Source: Exobacillus caeni (GTDB lineage: Bacteria; Bacillota; Bacilli; Bacillales; Guptibacillaceae). From it: a DNA stretch of 64,000 bases. This document shows, piece by piece, positions 1 through 6,674 of this stretch. The translations under genes were made by a program, and so were the position numbers. The notes below the pieces were generated by a model. It ran no database searches and had not been told where the DNA came from. It worked only from the letters and a program-made list of their open reading frames with translations. Numbering within the stretch: the stretch's first letter is position 1; every line of letters begins with the position of its first letter. The stretch spans positions 1 to 64,000 of the forward strand of contig NZ_SWLG01000015.1 in the NCBI RefSeq assembly GCF_005747095.1, read 5' to 3'.

Positions 1-97
1 AAGATCAGGGAGCAAGCTCCCATCTCTTCGCTCGACTTGCATGTATTAGGCACGCCGCCAGCGTTCGTCCTGAGCCAGGATCAAACTCTCCGATAAG
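1..97 (-). rRNA. rrs: 16S ribosomal RNA, 5' end only (partial)
   Basis: Read on the minus strand, this is the conserved start of bacterial 16S rRNA, with GAGTTTGATCCTGGCTCAG followed by the ACGAACGCTGGCGGCG block. The gene continues beyond the left edge. The mature 5' end is placed near 97 by analogy with B. subtilis, whose 16S starts a few bases before GAGAGTTTGATC. The V1 loop that follows resembles Fictibacillus from memory only. Upstream leader (about 98-165) contains a TTCTTTGAAAACTGAACA segment typical of Bacillus rRNA leaders. Confidence 0.97.
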
Positions 98-231
98 ATA
101 AGTTCAATCTAGCTTTAAAGCTTAATTCGCTTGGCGTTTTGTTCAGTTTTCAAAGAACTACGACGCACGGGATGTGATGGCCTTCAGCCATTAATCCTTC
201 ATGCGCGTTGTCGTTTTCGGCGACAAGATTA

Positions 232-260
232 AGTATATCATCTAAATTCGCAGAAGTCAA
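232..260 (-). promoter_or_regulatory. rRNA operon promoter, proximal
   Basis: On the minus strand TTGACT (255-260) and TATACT (232-237) are separated by 17 bp, a near-consensus sigma-A promoter pointing at the 16S gene. It is the closest of three tandem promoters. Confidence 0.85.
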
Positions 261-323
261 CATCGTTTTTTAAGACGTTTTTTTACTCTTTTGCTTATTG
301 CCGTTGTGTCAGCAACAAAAACA

Positions 324-352
324 AGTTTAACATTTCGGTTCGTGGAAGTCAA
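324..352 (-). promoter_or_regulatory. rRNA operon promoter, middle
   Basis: On the minus strand TTGACT (347-352) and TAAACT (324-329) are separated by 17 bp. It has the same TTGACTTC start as the neighbouring promoters, which suggests duplication of a promoter unit. Confidence 0.8.
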
Positions 353-456
353 TATTTTTTTAAAAAATGAGTTCTAAAAAGAAAACGGAAGACCTCTAAA
401 CCTTTTCTTGATCTGTAAAACAAATCCGTTTCCACTGCCTCGAAGCAGCAATAGAA

Positions 457-485
457 ATTATAGCAAGTCCAACAAAAGAAGTCAA
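457..485 (-). promoter_or_regulatory. rRNA operon promoter, distal
   Basis: On the minus strand TTGACT (480-485) and a perfect TATAAT (457-462) are separated by 17 bp. It is the third and furthest promoter reading toward the 16S gene. Confidence 0.8.
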
Positions 486-617
486 TCTGTTTTTGAAATT
501 TGTTTTTGAAAGCCGAAAATCTAGAATGGAACAATAATAAACTTCACATTATTTGTTCGCAGAAGTTTAATTTTTGGTTAATTAAAACTCGTTATTTCTT
601 CATTCTTTTATATTATA

Positions 618-652
618 TAAAAACACTTGCATAAATCCTGCAAGTGTTTTTA
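618..652. terminator. Bidirectional intrinsic terminator
   Basis: AAAACACTTGCA and TGCAAGTGTTTT form a perfect stem with A and T tracts on the two sides, so it can end transcription from either strand. It insulates the rRNA promoters from the sulfur operon. Confidence 0.85.
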
Positions 653-707
653 TTGCCTTTTCTAGAATAGCTTTTGTAGCAGCATGATGACTCCTACCAG
701 GAGCCAA

Positions 708-758
708 ACTAAAACCCCGGGTCATATTGGCGGGACTAATTTTCTTCGGGGTTTATTT
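708..758 (-). terminator. Probable terminator of the first sulfur operon
   Basis: On the minus strand AAACCCCG near 755 pairs with CGGGGTTTTAG near 711 across a long loop. It lies about 100 bp past the last gene of the operon. The long loop makes it less certain than the other terminators here. Confidence 0.5.
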
Positions 759-853
759 CCCTTAATTCCTCAAGTCCCGTTTCCGCAATTGTTTTTTCTA
801 TCCATAAACTTTCACCTCATAAAAATGAAATATATAAACATAGATACTTTTGC

Positions 854-1234
854 TTAAAAATGAACGAATAGATCCGCAGAAACCGCTTCGTTTAGAATCC
901 ATTTAAGGGGAACCTGTTCCACAGGATAGCTAAAATCTATCTCTTCCTTATAGTCCATATCTACTACAAACAGTTTAACCCCGGCCTCCACCGCTATCTC
1001 TAAAAGACCTTGAATTGAAGGAGCATTAAAGTCATTTAAAGCATTTGCAAGGTATTCGATACCGTGGGAAGGTTTGGGGAAATATTTTTTGTCTAGCATA
1101 TTTACCCCTCTTCTTGAAAAGGCAAGCGTTACATCAGCACCTGTTGAAGCTGATCCTACAGCGATATTCAAAGGAGGGTATGCAGATTCTAATTCATCGT
1201 GGAATGCTAATACAACAACTTTTCTTTTTTCCAT
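854..1234 (-). CDS. DsrE-like sulfur-relay protein lacking the usual cysteine
   Basis: 126 residues, the last gene of the first sulfur operon. It aligns by eye with the DsrE-like protein at 5196-5588 along its length: an N-terminal beta strand, an AxxAxxTGADV-type segment, and a C-terminal strand ending in DLFVHF. The paralogs have a cysteine in the motif after the central VKL strand (KLIACQM at 5196-5588, GCQLN at 1250-1597). Here that position reads KLFVVDM, so the persulfide-carrying residue is absent. It may be a structural partner of the neighbouring DsrE protein, but that is inference. A strong RBS (AAAGGGG) precedes the ATG. Confidence 0.8.
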   Translation of the reverse strand: MEKRKVVVLAFHDELESAYPPLNIAVGSASTGADVTLAFSRRGVNMLDKKYFPKPSHGIEYLANALNDFNAPSIQGLLEIAVEAGVKLFVVDMDYKEEIDFSYPVEQVPLKWILNEAVSADLFVHF

Positions 1235-1249
1235 TTTAACTATCCCCTT

Positions 1250-1597
1250 TCAGTAACTCAATACCGCATCTGCATCATAAGCCATATCGAGAAACGTAGC
1301 TACTCCGGCCAATTCAACTCCTTCAATCAATTTCATTCCATCTGCAAGAAGTACATTTAGCTGGCAACCATAAAGTCCGATTCCTGACTCAATAGCTTTC
1401 TTGAAAAGCAAGGAGAGATCTGTCCCGTGTGTCCTATCAATCTTTTTTAAATAACGTTTATCTAATGCCCGTGCACCATCAAGATCAAAAAAGACCATAA
1501 CTTTATCGTTACGTGAAGTTCTTTCCAAAGCATCTTTTAATACAAAAGGTACATTAGAGCTCAGAGTAACAAAATAGATGAACTTTTTATTGCCCAT
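1250..1597 (-). CDS. DsrE/DsrF-like sulfur-relay protein
   Basis: 115 residues. It shares the DsrE-family fold pattern with the protein at 5196-5588: a first strand KKFIYFVTL, a VMVFFDLDG strand, a GIGLYGCQLN segment with the conserved cysteine near residue 78, and a C-terminal GVATFLDMAYDADAVLSY. DsrE-like proteins carry sulfur on this cysteine as a persulfide and relay it to partners such as TusA or rhodanese. The start ATG follows AAAGGAG. It lies 15 bp from the next gene, so co-transcription is likely. Confidence 0.85.
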   Translation of the reverse strand: MGNKKFIYFVTLSSNVPFVLKDALERTSRNDKVMVFFDLDGARALDKRYLKKIDRTHGTDLSLLFKKAIESGIGLYGCQLNVLLADGMKLIEGVELAGVATFLDMAYDADAVLSY

Positions 1598-1687
1598 AGC
1601 AGAAACTCCTTTATAGAAAAGTAAACGCTCTCAGAAAATTTATTGGAAGAGGGAAACCTTTGAAGGCTCCCTCTCCCGTTATTGTTC

Positions 1688-2824
1688 TTATTCTGTATGG
1701 TGAACCGCACAACGGTTCGGTCCGATCTCCAATTCTTGCATTTTCTCAATATCAGCACTCTCCATACCACGGTTAATGGATACAATCTCCTCAAAATTTG
1801 GAGGTTTTACGGAGCTTGCAGATTTTTCGACGTTATTTAAAAACTCTTCCTTTGGAGTATTAAACATTTTTTCATTTCGTTTACGGATGTTTCCGAGTGT
1901 ATCTCCGATATAGCCATCCTTATTTATTTCACTATCAAAATCAGCATAGTGTCCTGGCAAAACGATAACCTCGTCTGCAATATCCGATACTTTGTCATGA
2001 ACAGTATTATAAAGATCGTTTGCCCATTCTCTTACCTTATTACCAAGGTCAGGGCGTCCGAGTCCGCTTACGAAAATAGTATCTCCGGAGAAAAGAAGCT
2101 TATTATTAACAAAGAAAGATACACTTCCTGGAGTATGTCCAGGTGTCTTTACAGCAAGAACTTCTAGTTGGACTTTATTAAATTCGATCTTTTCATGGTT
2201 TTCCAATGCTTTGAATTCGAAGGTCGCACCTTCACTCTTCATAAGGTAGTAGTTAGCTCCAGTTTGATCAGCAAGCATTTTACCACCTGAAATGTGATCA
2301 GCATGCAGATGAGAATCTACGATATGAGTAATGGTAGCACCTTCTTCTTTTGCTGCATCCTTATATTTGTCCACAAAACGAGCCGGGTCTACGATTAGCG
2401 CTTCCCCTTCTGAAACGACCATATAAGACAGACAACCTTTACCAACACGAACGAATTGGAATACTTTAACTTCTTCGTCTTCGTATACTTTTGCTTGATA
2501 TAAATGCTCACTCCAAGCCTTCATTCCATCAGTCAGTGAATAAATGTTATCGAAACCTGCTTCAACAAGTTGCTCTGCGACAAAAATGGAAGAGCCACCT
2601 TTTGCACAGATGACGACAACTTCTTTGTCTTTTGGAATCTTATCAACGATTGGCTCGATCCCATCGATCAACTCAAAATAAGGAACGTTCAAATACTCAA
2701 AGTTTTCTCCTTCAACTTTCCAATCATTAAAATCACTTTCGTTACGAACATCGAGAATAAAAACTTCATTCTTGTTGAGTACTCTTTCCGTCAAATTTTT
2801 TGCTGTCATTTCTTTCACAGTCAT
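1688..2824 (-). CDS. Rhodanese / metallo-beta-lactamase fusion, likely persulfide dioxygenase (YrkH-type)
   Basis: About 378 residues. The N-terminal rhodanese domain (about 1-110) has active-site loop CAKGGSS. The metallo-beta-lactamase domain (about 115-330) has the metal motif HLHADH and a later LPGHY histidine. The C-terminus [11 protein letters not shown] is shared with the paralog at 4037-5155. In persulfide dioxygenases of the ETHE1/CstB type the MBL domain oxidises glutathione- or bacillithiol-type persulfide to sulfite, and the rhodanese domain transfers sulfane sulfur. The start is the ATG that follows GGGGGTATTAGTA, giving a product that begins MTVKEM. An upstream in-frame TTG overlaps the RBS. 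Confidence 0.88.
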   Translation of the reverse strand: MTVKEMTAKNLTERVLNKNEVFILDVRNESDFNDWKVEGENFEYLNVPYFELIDGIEPIVDKIPKDKEVVVICAKGGSSIFVAEQLVEAGFDNIYSLTDGMKAWSEHLYQAKVYEDEEVKVFQFVRVGKGCLSYMVVSEGEALIVDPARFVDKYKDAAKEEGATITHIVDSHLHADHISGGKMLADQTGANYYLMKSEGATFEFKALENHEKIEFNKVQLEVLAVKTPGHTPGSVSFFVNNKLLFSGDTIFVSGLGRPDLGNKVREWANDLYNTVHDKVSDIADEVIVLPGHYADFDSEINKDGYIGDTLGNIRKRNEKMFNTPKEEFLNNVEKSASSVKPPNFEEIVSINRGMESADIEKMQELEIGPNRCAVHHTE

Positions 2825-2862
2825 TACTAATACCCCCAATAGTATTAATTTACTTAAAAAAA

Positions 2863-3159
2863 TTATTCAACTCTTCCTGCCCATTCAAGCATTCCTCCGG
2901 ACATGTTGATTACCTTAAACCCACGACCTTCGAGAAAACTCGCAGCGCGTCCGCTTCTTCCTCCAGAGCGGCAAACCATGATATACTCTTTAGATTTATC
3001 TAATTCTTGAATACGGAATTCCAGAAGCCCCAGTGGAATGTTTAAAGCTGTTGGGATTCTTCCTTCTTTCACTTCATCCACTTCACGTACATCGATGATA
3101 TTCAGAGTTTCTCCAGAAAGCAATTTATCGTTAACCTGGTTTGGTGTTATTTGCTTCAT
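2863..3159 (-). CDS. Single-domain rhodanese (sulfurtransferase)
   Basis: 98 residues, a complete single rhodanese domain. It has the IDVRE strand near residue 22, the active-site loop CRSGGRSGRA near 62, and a C-terminal MSGGMLEW. It would accept sulfane sulfur on the loop cysteine in the cytoplasm. It is the first gene of the downstream sulfur operon, 39 bp before the rhodanese-MBL gene, and follows a strong RBS (AAGGAGG). It is closely similar to the rhodanese at 6191-6496, which heads the other unit. Confidence 0.92.
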   Translation of the reverse strand: MKQITPNQVNDKLLSGETLNIIDVREVDEVKEGRIPTALNIPLGLLEFRIQELDKSKEYIMVCRSGGRSGRAASFLEGRGFKVINMSGGMLEWAGRVE

Positions 3160-3225
3160 TTGTGAATACCTCCTTCCACTACCAATCTTTTTTATCCATT
3201 CACTCTCTCTTTAACTTATATTACC

Positions 3226-3254
3226 ACTATATACCCCTTGGGGTATATAGTCAA
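3226..3254 (-). promoter_or_regulatory. Sigma-A promoter with CsoR/CstR-type operator in its spacer (proximal)
   Basis: On the minus strand TTGACT (3249-3254) and TATAGT (3226-3231) are 17 bp apart. The spacer holds a perfect palindrome, ACTATATACCCC and GGGGTATATAGT with a TT centre (3226-3251). Such C-tract/G-tract palindromes are known operators of CsoR-family repressors, including the persulfide sensor CstR. It would control the rhodanese operon starting at 3159. Confidence 0.8.
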
Positions 3255-3292
3255 CAAAAAATTAAAACTGCCATTAACAGTTTTCTGTCTTT

Positions 3293-3321
3293 ATAATATA
3301 CCCATAGAGGTATATTGTCAA
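3293..3321 (-). promoter_or_regulatory. Second sigma-A promoter with CsoR/CstR-type operator (distal)
   Basis: On the minus strand TTGACA (3316-3321) and TATTAT (3293-3298) are 17 bp apart. The spacer contains an imperfect palindrome, AATATACCC followed by GAGGTATATT. The architecture matches the proximal promoter about 67 bp downstream, so the operon appears to have tandem promoters under one repressor. Confidence 0.7.
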
Positions 3322-3374
3322 CTATATAAATTAAATGCTGTTTTCTAAAGGATTGTTGCTTTTCTCGCCAGAGT

Positions 3375-3728
3375 CGACTGCCCTTCACTGCAATCAACTG
3401 TTGTTTATGAGGAATGAAAAACAACAAAGATGATACATTTTCGAGGAATCTACGTGTATTTCCTTTATGCAAAAAGTAAATGATAAGCGTTTACGGCTCA
3501 TCAGGTATCCGGGATAAGCGCAGTTCAAGTTTTGTTCGCAATGATAGGCGGTGTCTGGGCTTACCGAAAAGGTGGTTATCTTAATAAAACGAAAGCCAAC
3601 AAGCGACGGTATGTATAAAAGCATAGGATACTTTATGATAGAGCCTCCGATCCCAACCATTCCCGATATAAAAGATCCTATAGAGCCAATCAGGAAAATT
3701 GTTATGAGAAAACTGAAAATCGGTTCCC
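3375..3728 (-). pseudogene. Broken TauE/SafE sulfite exporter gene with internal inversion (yrkJ-type)
   Basis: On the minus strand, 3720 down to about 3592 encodes an N-terminal TauE/SafE segment: [17 protein letters not shown] followed by [14 protein letters not shown]. The expected continuation is on the plus strand at 3487-3590 and reads [15 protein letters not shown], then [17 protein letters not shown]. Beyond it, the minus strand near 3433-3407 again looks exporter-like (SLLFFIPHK). A segment of about 104 bp has therefore flipped, and the C-terminal half is gone. The start is also out of frame with any ATG. TauE/SafE proteins export sulfite, the product of persulfide dioxygenase. Its place after the tusA gene matches B. 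subtilis yrkI-yrkJ. Confidence 0.8.
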
Positions 3729-3763
3729 ATCCTTATGTTCAACTCCTTACAGGAACAAACAGA

Positions 3764-3783
3764 GGGTACCTTTAATGGTACCC
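3764..3783. other. Short perfect hairpin after tusA
   Basis: GGGTACC (3764-3770) and GGTACCC (3777-3783) pair around a 6-base loop directly after the tusA stop codon. There is no clear T tract, so it may be an mRNA-stabilising or intercistronic element rather than a terminator. Confidence 0.4.
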
Positions 3784-3784
3784 T

Positions 3785-4018
3785 TCAGCTTTTCTTAATC
3801 CAAAATTTTAATACACCGTCTTCCTCTGCACTTTGTACTAGCTCATGGCCGCTTGAATTGGCCCATGCGGTCATATCACTTTTAGCTCCTTTATCGGTTG
3901 CTTGTACTTCCAATACTTCTCCTGAATTTAGTCCATCCATGGCTTTCTTCGTCTTAACAATTGGCATTGGACAAGCATCGCCTTTGCAATCTAACACTTT
4001 ATCCGAATGAACAGACAT
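3785..4018 (-). CDS. TusA-family sulfur carrier protein (YrkI-type)
   Basis: 77 residues, the usual length for TusA/SirA-like carriers. The diagnostic N-terminal motif CKGDACPMPIVKTKKAM carries the sulfur-binding cysteine in the CPxP context near residue 17. The C-terminus ends in LKFWIKKS, the last beta strand of the two-layer fold. TusA accepts sulfur from rhodanese or DsrE proteins. It is co-transcribed with the upstream rhodanese-MBL gene (18 bp gap) and has a good RBS (GGAGGTG). The next gene is the tauE remnant. Confidence 0.92.
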   Translation of the reverse strand: MSVHSDKVLDCKGDACPMPIVKTKKAMDGLNSGEVLEVQATDKGAKSDMTAWANSSGHELVQSAEEDGVLKFWIKKS

Positions 4019-4036
4019 ATCTTACACCTCCAGTAT

Positions 4037-5155
4037 TTATCGAACTGCACACCGGTTCGGACCGATTTCCATTTCCCTTTGCTCTTCTTCCTCAGGGGAA
4101 ACTTTGCCCATATTTGTTTCGCGGATTTCTTGATAAGAATTTGGTTGCGGTGGCAGGTTTTCCGAAACAGTCTTGCGGAATTCATCTTCATCACTAATGT
4201 TCAAACCATGATTTTCTTTGTATAAAACCCCAAGCTTGGCCGATACACTTCCGTCATCATTCATCTCTTTAATCGTCATGTAATGAGCCGGAAGTACAAT
4301 AAGGTCATCTGTCAACTCTTTATATCGCTGATAAAGCGTTTCCCTCAAATCAGCAACCCAATCTGCAGCTTTTCCTGCTAAGTCAGGACGGCCGATCGAA
4401 TCGATGAAAAGAATATCACCGGTTAAAAGATATTTATCATCCACAATATACGAAGTGCTTCCTATAGTATGTCCAGGTGAATATAGTGCTTTAATCGTAG
4501 TCTCTCCTATTTTATACTCATCCCCATCCCGGACTTTTTCATATTCAAACTGTACTTCTTCTGCATCTTTAGGCGGCAGGTAATAAGCCGCATTTTTTTG
4601 TTCAGCTAGCTTTTTCCCTCCGGAAATGTGATCGGCATGCAAGTGTGTATCAAATACATGGGTGATCTTTGCGTCTTTTTCATTCAAAAAGTCTTCATAT
4701 TGTTCAATCATCCTGTTAACATCGACCATTGCTGCTTCTCCGTTTGATTCGATAAAATAGGATAGGCAGCCTTTTCCGATACGGACAAACTGATAAATGG
4801 AACCTCCTGCTACTTCACCGATCTTGACTGGTTCTAGATGCTCACTCCAGGCTTTCATTCCACCTTCGATGGAATAAACATTTTCATAACCTTCTTCGTT
4901 GATCTGGTCAGCGACAAATTCTGAAGACCCGCCTTTAGCACAAACAACATAGATCGGTTGATCCTTTGGCAGTTTATCCATTACTGGATCGATTCCCTCT
5001 AAAAGATCAAAATAAGGCTGGTTGATCACTTCGACGTTTTCTCCTTCAATTTTCCAGTCATCAAAATCTCCAGTGTTTCGAACGTCTAAAATAAACACAC
5101 TGTCGCCGTTTATTATCTTTTTTGTTAGTTCTTTAACCGATATTGCGTCACTCAT
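4037..5155 (-). CDS. Rhodanese / metallo-beta-lactamase fusion, likely persulfide dioxygenase (YrkH-type)
   Basis: 372 residues, paralogous to the protein at 1688-2824 with the same domain order. The rhodanese domain has loop CAKGGSS near residue 73. The MBL domain has [12 protein letters not shown] near 170 and LPAHY near 290. The C-terminus [10 protein letters not shown] is shared. The predicted reaction is persulfide to sulfite plus thiol, acting with the neighbouring TusA and DsrE proteins. The domain order (rhodanese first) is the reverse of S. aureus CstB and is as in B. subtilis YrkH, from memory. Start ATG follows TAGGAGG. Confidence 0.9.
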   Translation of the reverse strand: MSDAISVKELTKKIINGDSVFILDVRNTGDFDDWKIEGENVEVINQPYFDLLEGIDPVMDKLPKDQPIYVVCAKGGSSEFVADQINEEGYENVYSIEGGMKAWSEHLEPVKIGEVAGGSIYQFVRIGKGCLSYFIESNGEAAMVDVNRMIEQYEDFLNEKDAKITHVFDTHLHADHISGGKKLAEQKNAAYYLPPKDAEEVQFEYEKVRDGDEYKIGETTIKALYSPGHTIGSTSYIVDDKYLLTGDILFIDSIGRPDLAGKAADWVADLRETLYQRYKELTDDLIVLPAHYMTIKEMNDDGSVSAKLGVLYKENHGLNISDEDEFRKTVSENLPPQPNSYQEIRETNMGKVSPEEEEQREMEIGPNRCAVR

Positions 5156-5195
5156 CTGTATTACCTCCTATTGTTCATGATCTCCTGTAGGGTGA

Positions 5196-5588
5196 TTAAA
5201 ATGTTAATGTTACGTCTGCATCAGAGGCAAAGTTCAAGAATGTTGCCGCACCGCCAACATCGATTCCTTCCACAAAATGTTCTTTTTCAAGACTCATCAC
5301 ATCCATCGTCATCTGGCATGCGATAAGTTTAACGCCCATTTCCTGTGCCATGCCCAATAGTTCATCGATCGGAGGAACGTTTGCTTTTTTAAATCCTTCC
5401 TGAAAATGCTCTTTCCCGGCAGGTACCTCTAAATTTTTATGCCCTTCTTTATGAATCAAATTTAATCCTTCAAATGTGAAAAAAATCCCTACTTCCGCAT
5501 CTGTCGCCGCTGCAGCTGTAGCTATATTAAATACTTTGTAGGCATCAAAGAGACCACCGTTCGCTGCGATAATCGCCACTTTTTTCAT
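5196..5588 (-). CDS. DsrE/YrkE-type peroxiredoxin-like sulfur-relay protein
   Basis: 130 residues. The order of elements is MKKVAIIAANGG at the N-terminus, an FNIATAAAATDAEVGIFF segment, a central VKLIACQMTMDVM with the conserved cysteine near residue 92, and a C-terminal GGAATFLNFASDADVTLTF. This is the DsrE-like family often annotated as YrkE, which carries persulfide sulfur. It lies between the TusA-rhodanese fusion (16 bp upstream) and the rhodanese-MBL gene. Start ATG follows CAGGAGG. Confidence 0.9.
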   Translation of the reverse strand: MKKVAIIAANGGLFDAYKVFNIATAAAATDAEVGIFFTFEGLNLIHKEGHKNLEVPAGKEHFQEGFKKANVPPIDELLGMAQEMGVKLIACQMTMDVMSLEKEHFVEGIDVGGAATFLNFASDADVTLTF

Positions 5589-5604
5589 TTCTAAAAACCT
5601 CCTG

Positions 5605-6177
5605 TTATTGGTTATTATTTGTCTTTCCTGACCATTCTTTCATTCCTGGAACAACATTCTTCACATTATTAAAACCTTTTTCTGTTAGCTTTTGTGCTGC
5701 TAAATCACTTCTGTTCCCTGTTCTACAAATCACATGGATCTCACCGTTTTGATCAAGTTCTTCAAATCTTTGCTCCAGCTCCCCAAGCGGGATATTTTTC
5801 GCTCCCGGGATGTGCCCGAATGCAAATTCAGCAGGTTCCCGCACATCGAGAATAGTGAACTTTTCATCCCCATCCACTTTACTCGACAGCTCATCTAAAC
5901 TGGTAACGTGCGGATGCTTAGTTTCTGCTTTTTCCTCCTCTGGTGTCGCTTTACGCAGATAATGCTTTAAAGTTCCTTCTTCTTCTACTGTTCCGAGATA
6001 TTGATTCCCTGTGCTCTCCGCCCATGCTTTAATGTCAGCGGTAGATCCTTTATCTGTTGCCTGAACTTCTATGACCTGCCCGGGCTCAAGCTCTGTCATT
6101 TGCTTCTTTGTCTTCACAATAGGCATCGGGCATGCAAGTCCTTTCGCATCCAAAACCTTATTAACGGTTACTTCCAC
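5605..6177 (-). CDS. TusA-rhodanese fusion (CstA/YrkF-type sulfurtransferase)
   Basis: 190 residues in two domains. The N-terminal TusA domain (1-75) has LACPMPIVKTKKQM with its sulfur cysteine near residue 16. The C-terminal rhodanese domain (about 90-185) has active-site loop CRTGNRSDLAA near 150. This is the arrangement of S. aureus CstA and B. subtilis YrkF, which move sulfane sulfur between TusA-type and rhodanese cysteines. The start is GTG after AAGGAGG. Gaps of 13 and 16 bp to its neighbours indicate one operon. Confidence 0.93.
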   Translation of the reverse strand: MEVTVNKVLDAKGLACPMPIVKTKKQMTELEPGQVIEVQATDKGSTADIKAWAESTGNQYLGTVEEEGTLKHYLRKATPEEEKAETKHPHVTSLDELSSKVDGDEKFTILDVREPAEFAFGHIPGAKNIPLGELEQRFEELDQNGEIHVICRTGNRSDLAAQKLTEKGFNNVKNVVPGMKEWSGKTNNNQ

Positions 6178-6190
6178 TGTGAATTCCTCC

Positions 6191-6496
6191 TTATCCTTTT
6201 TCTATTTCGTCCTTCCAATCCAGCATTCCGCCGGTCATATTGCGTACGTTAAACCCTTTTCCGGCTAAAAAGTCACACGCTCTTCCGCTTCTTCCTCCTG
6301 AGCGACATACCATAACATGTTCCCGTGACTTATCGATTTCACTGTAACGGTCTTCCAATTCGCCTAATGGAATATGGCGAGCTCCCGGGACTTTCCCCTG
6401 GGCCACTTCCTCATCTTCGCGAACATCGATGATACTAACGTCTTTTCCTTCTCTAACACGCTTTGCTACTTCTTGCGGGGAAATTTCTTTAACCAT
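6191..6496 (-). CDS. Single-domain rhodanese (sulfurtransferase), first gene of operon
   Basis: 101 residues, one rhodanese domain. Visible elements are IDVREDEE near residue 25, the GARHIPLGELE segment, active-site loop CRSGGRSGRAC near 65, and the C-terminal MTGGMLDW. It is a close paralog of the rhodanese at 2863-3159. It heads the six-gene unit rhodanese, TusA-rhodanese, DsrE, rhodanese-MBL, TusA, (tauE). Start ATG follows AAAGGAG. The promoter with a CsoR-type operator lies about 110 bp upstream. Confidence 0.93.
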   Translation of the reverse strand: MVKEISPQEVAKRVREGKDVSIIDVREDEEVAQGKVPGARHIPLGELEDRYSEIDKSREHVMVCRSGGRSGRACDFLAGKGFNVRNMTGGMLDWKDEIEKG

Positions 6497-6605
6497 TTTA
6501 CTTCTCCTTTGCTCGTTTCTAATTTAATATCAGTATTTTGCGCTTGTTCCCATTTTTTATAAGGCAGCATTAATAAACCTTAATTCAAAAATACTTACAT
6601 TCTTT

Positions 6606-6633
6606 TCTATACCTTCAGGGGTATGGAATCAAA
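6606..6633 (-). promoter_or_regulatory. Promoter with CsoR/CstR-type operator for the rhodanese-TusA operon
   Basis: On the minus strand TTTGAT (6628-6633) and TATAGA (6606-6611) are 16 bp apart. The spacer holds CCATACCCC and GAAGGTATAG, an imperfect version of the palindromes at 3226 and 3293. Its position fits control of the gene starting at 6496. The -35 box is weak. Confidence 0.6.
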
Positions 6634-6636
6634 CGT

Positions 6637-6664
6637 GAAAAAAGACTAATTTTAAAAATTAGTC
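6637..6664 (-). terminator. Intrinsic terminator of pncB
   Basis: On the minus strand GACTAATTTT and AAAATTAGTC form a stem that is followed by TTTTTT. It lies just past the pncB stop codon and immediately before the sulfur-operon promoter. Confidence 0.88.
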
Positions 6665-6674
6665 CTTTCGCCTA

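Noticed and set aside
3251-3660. Independent short genes in the tauE region
   Set aside because: The 73- and 88-codon frames are pieces of the broken exporter joined to non-coding sequence. The plus-strand 74-codon frame contains the inverted piece.
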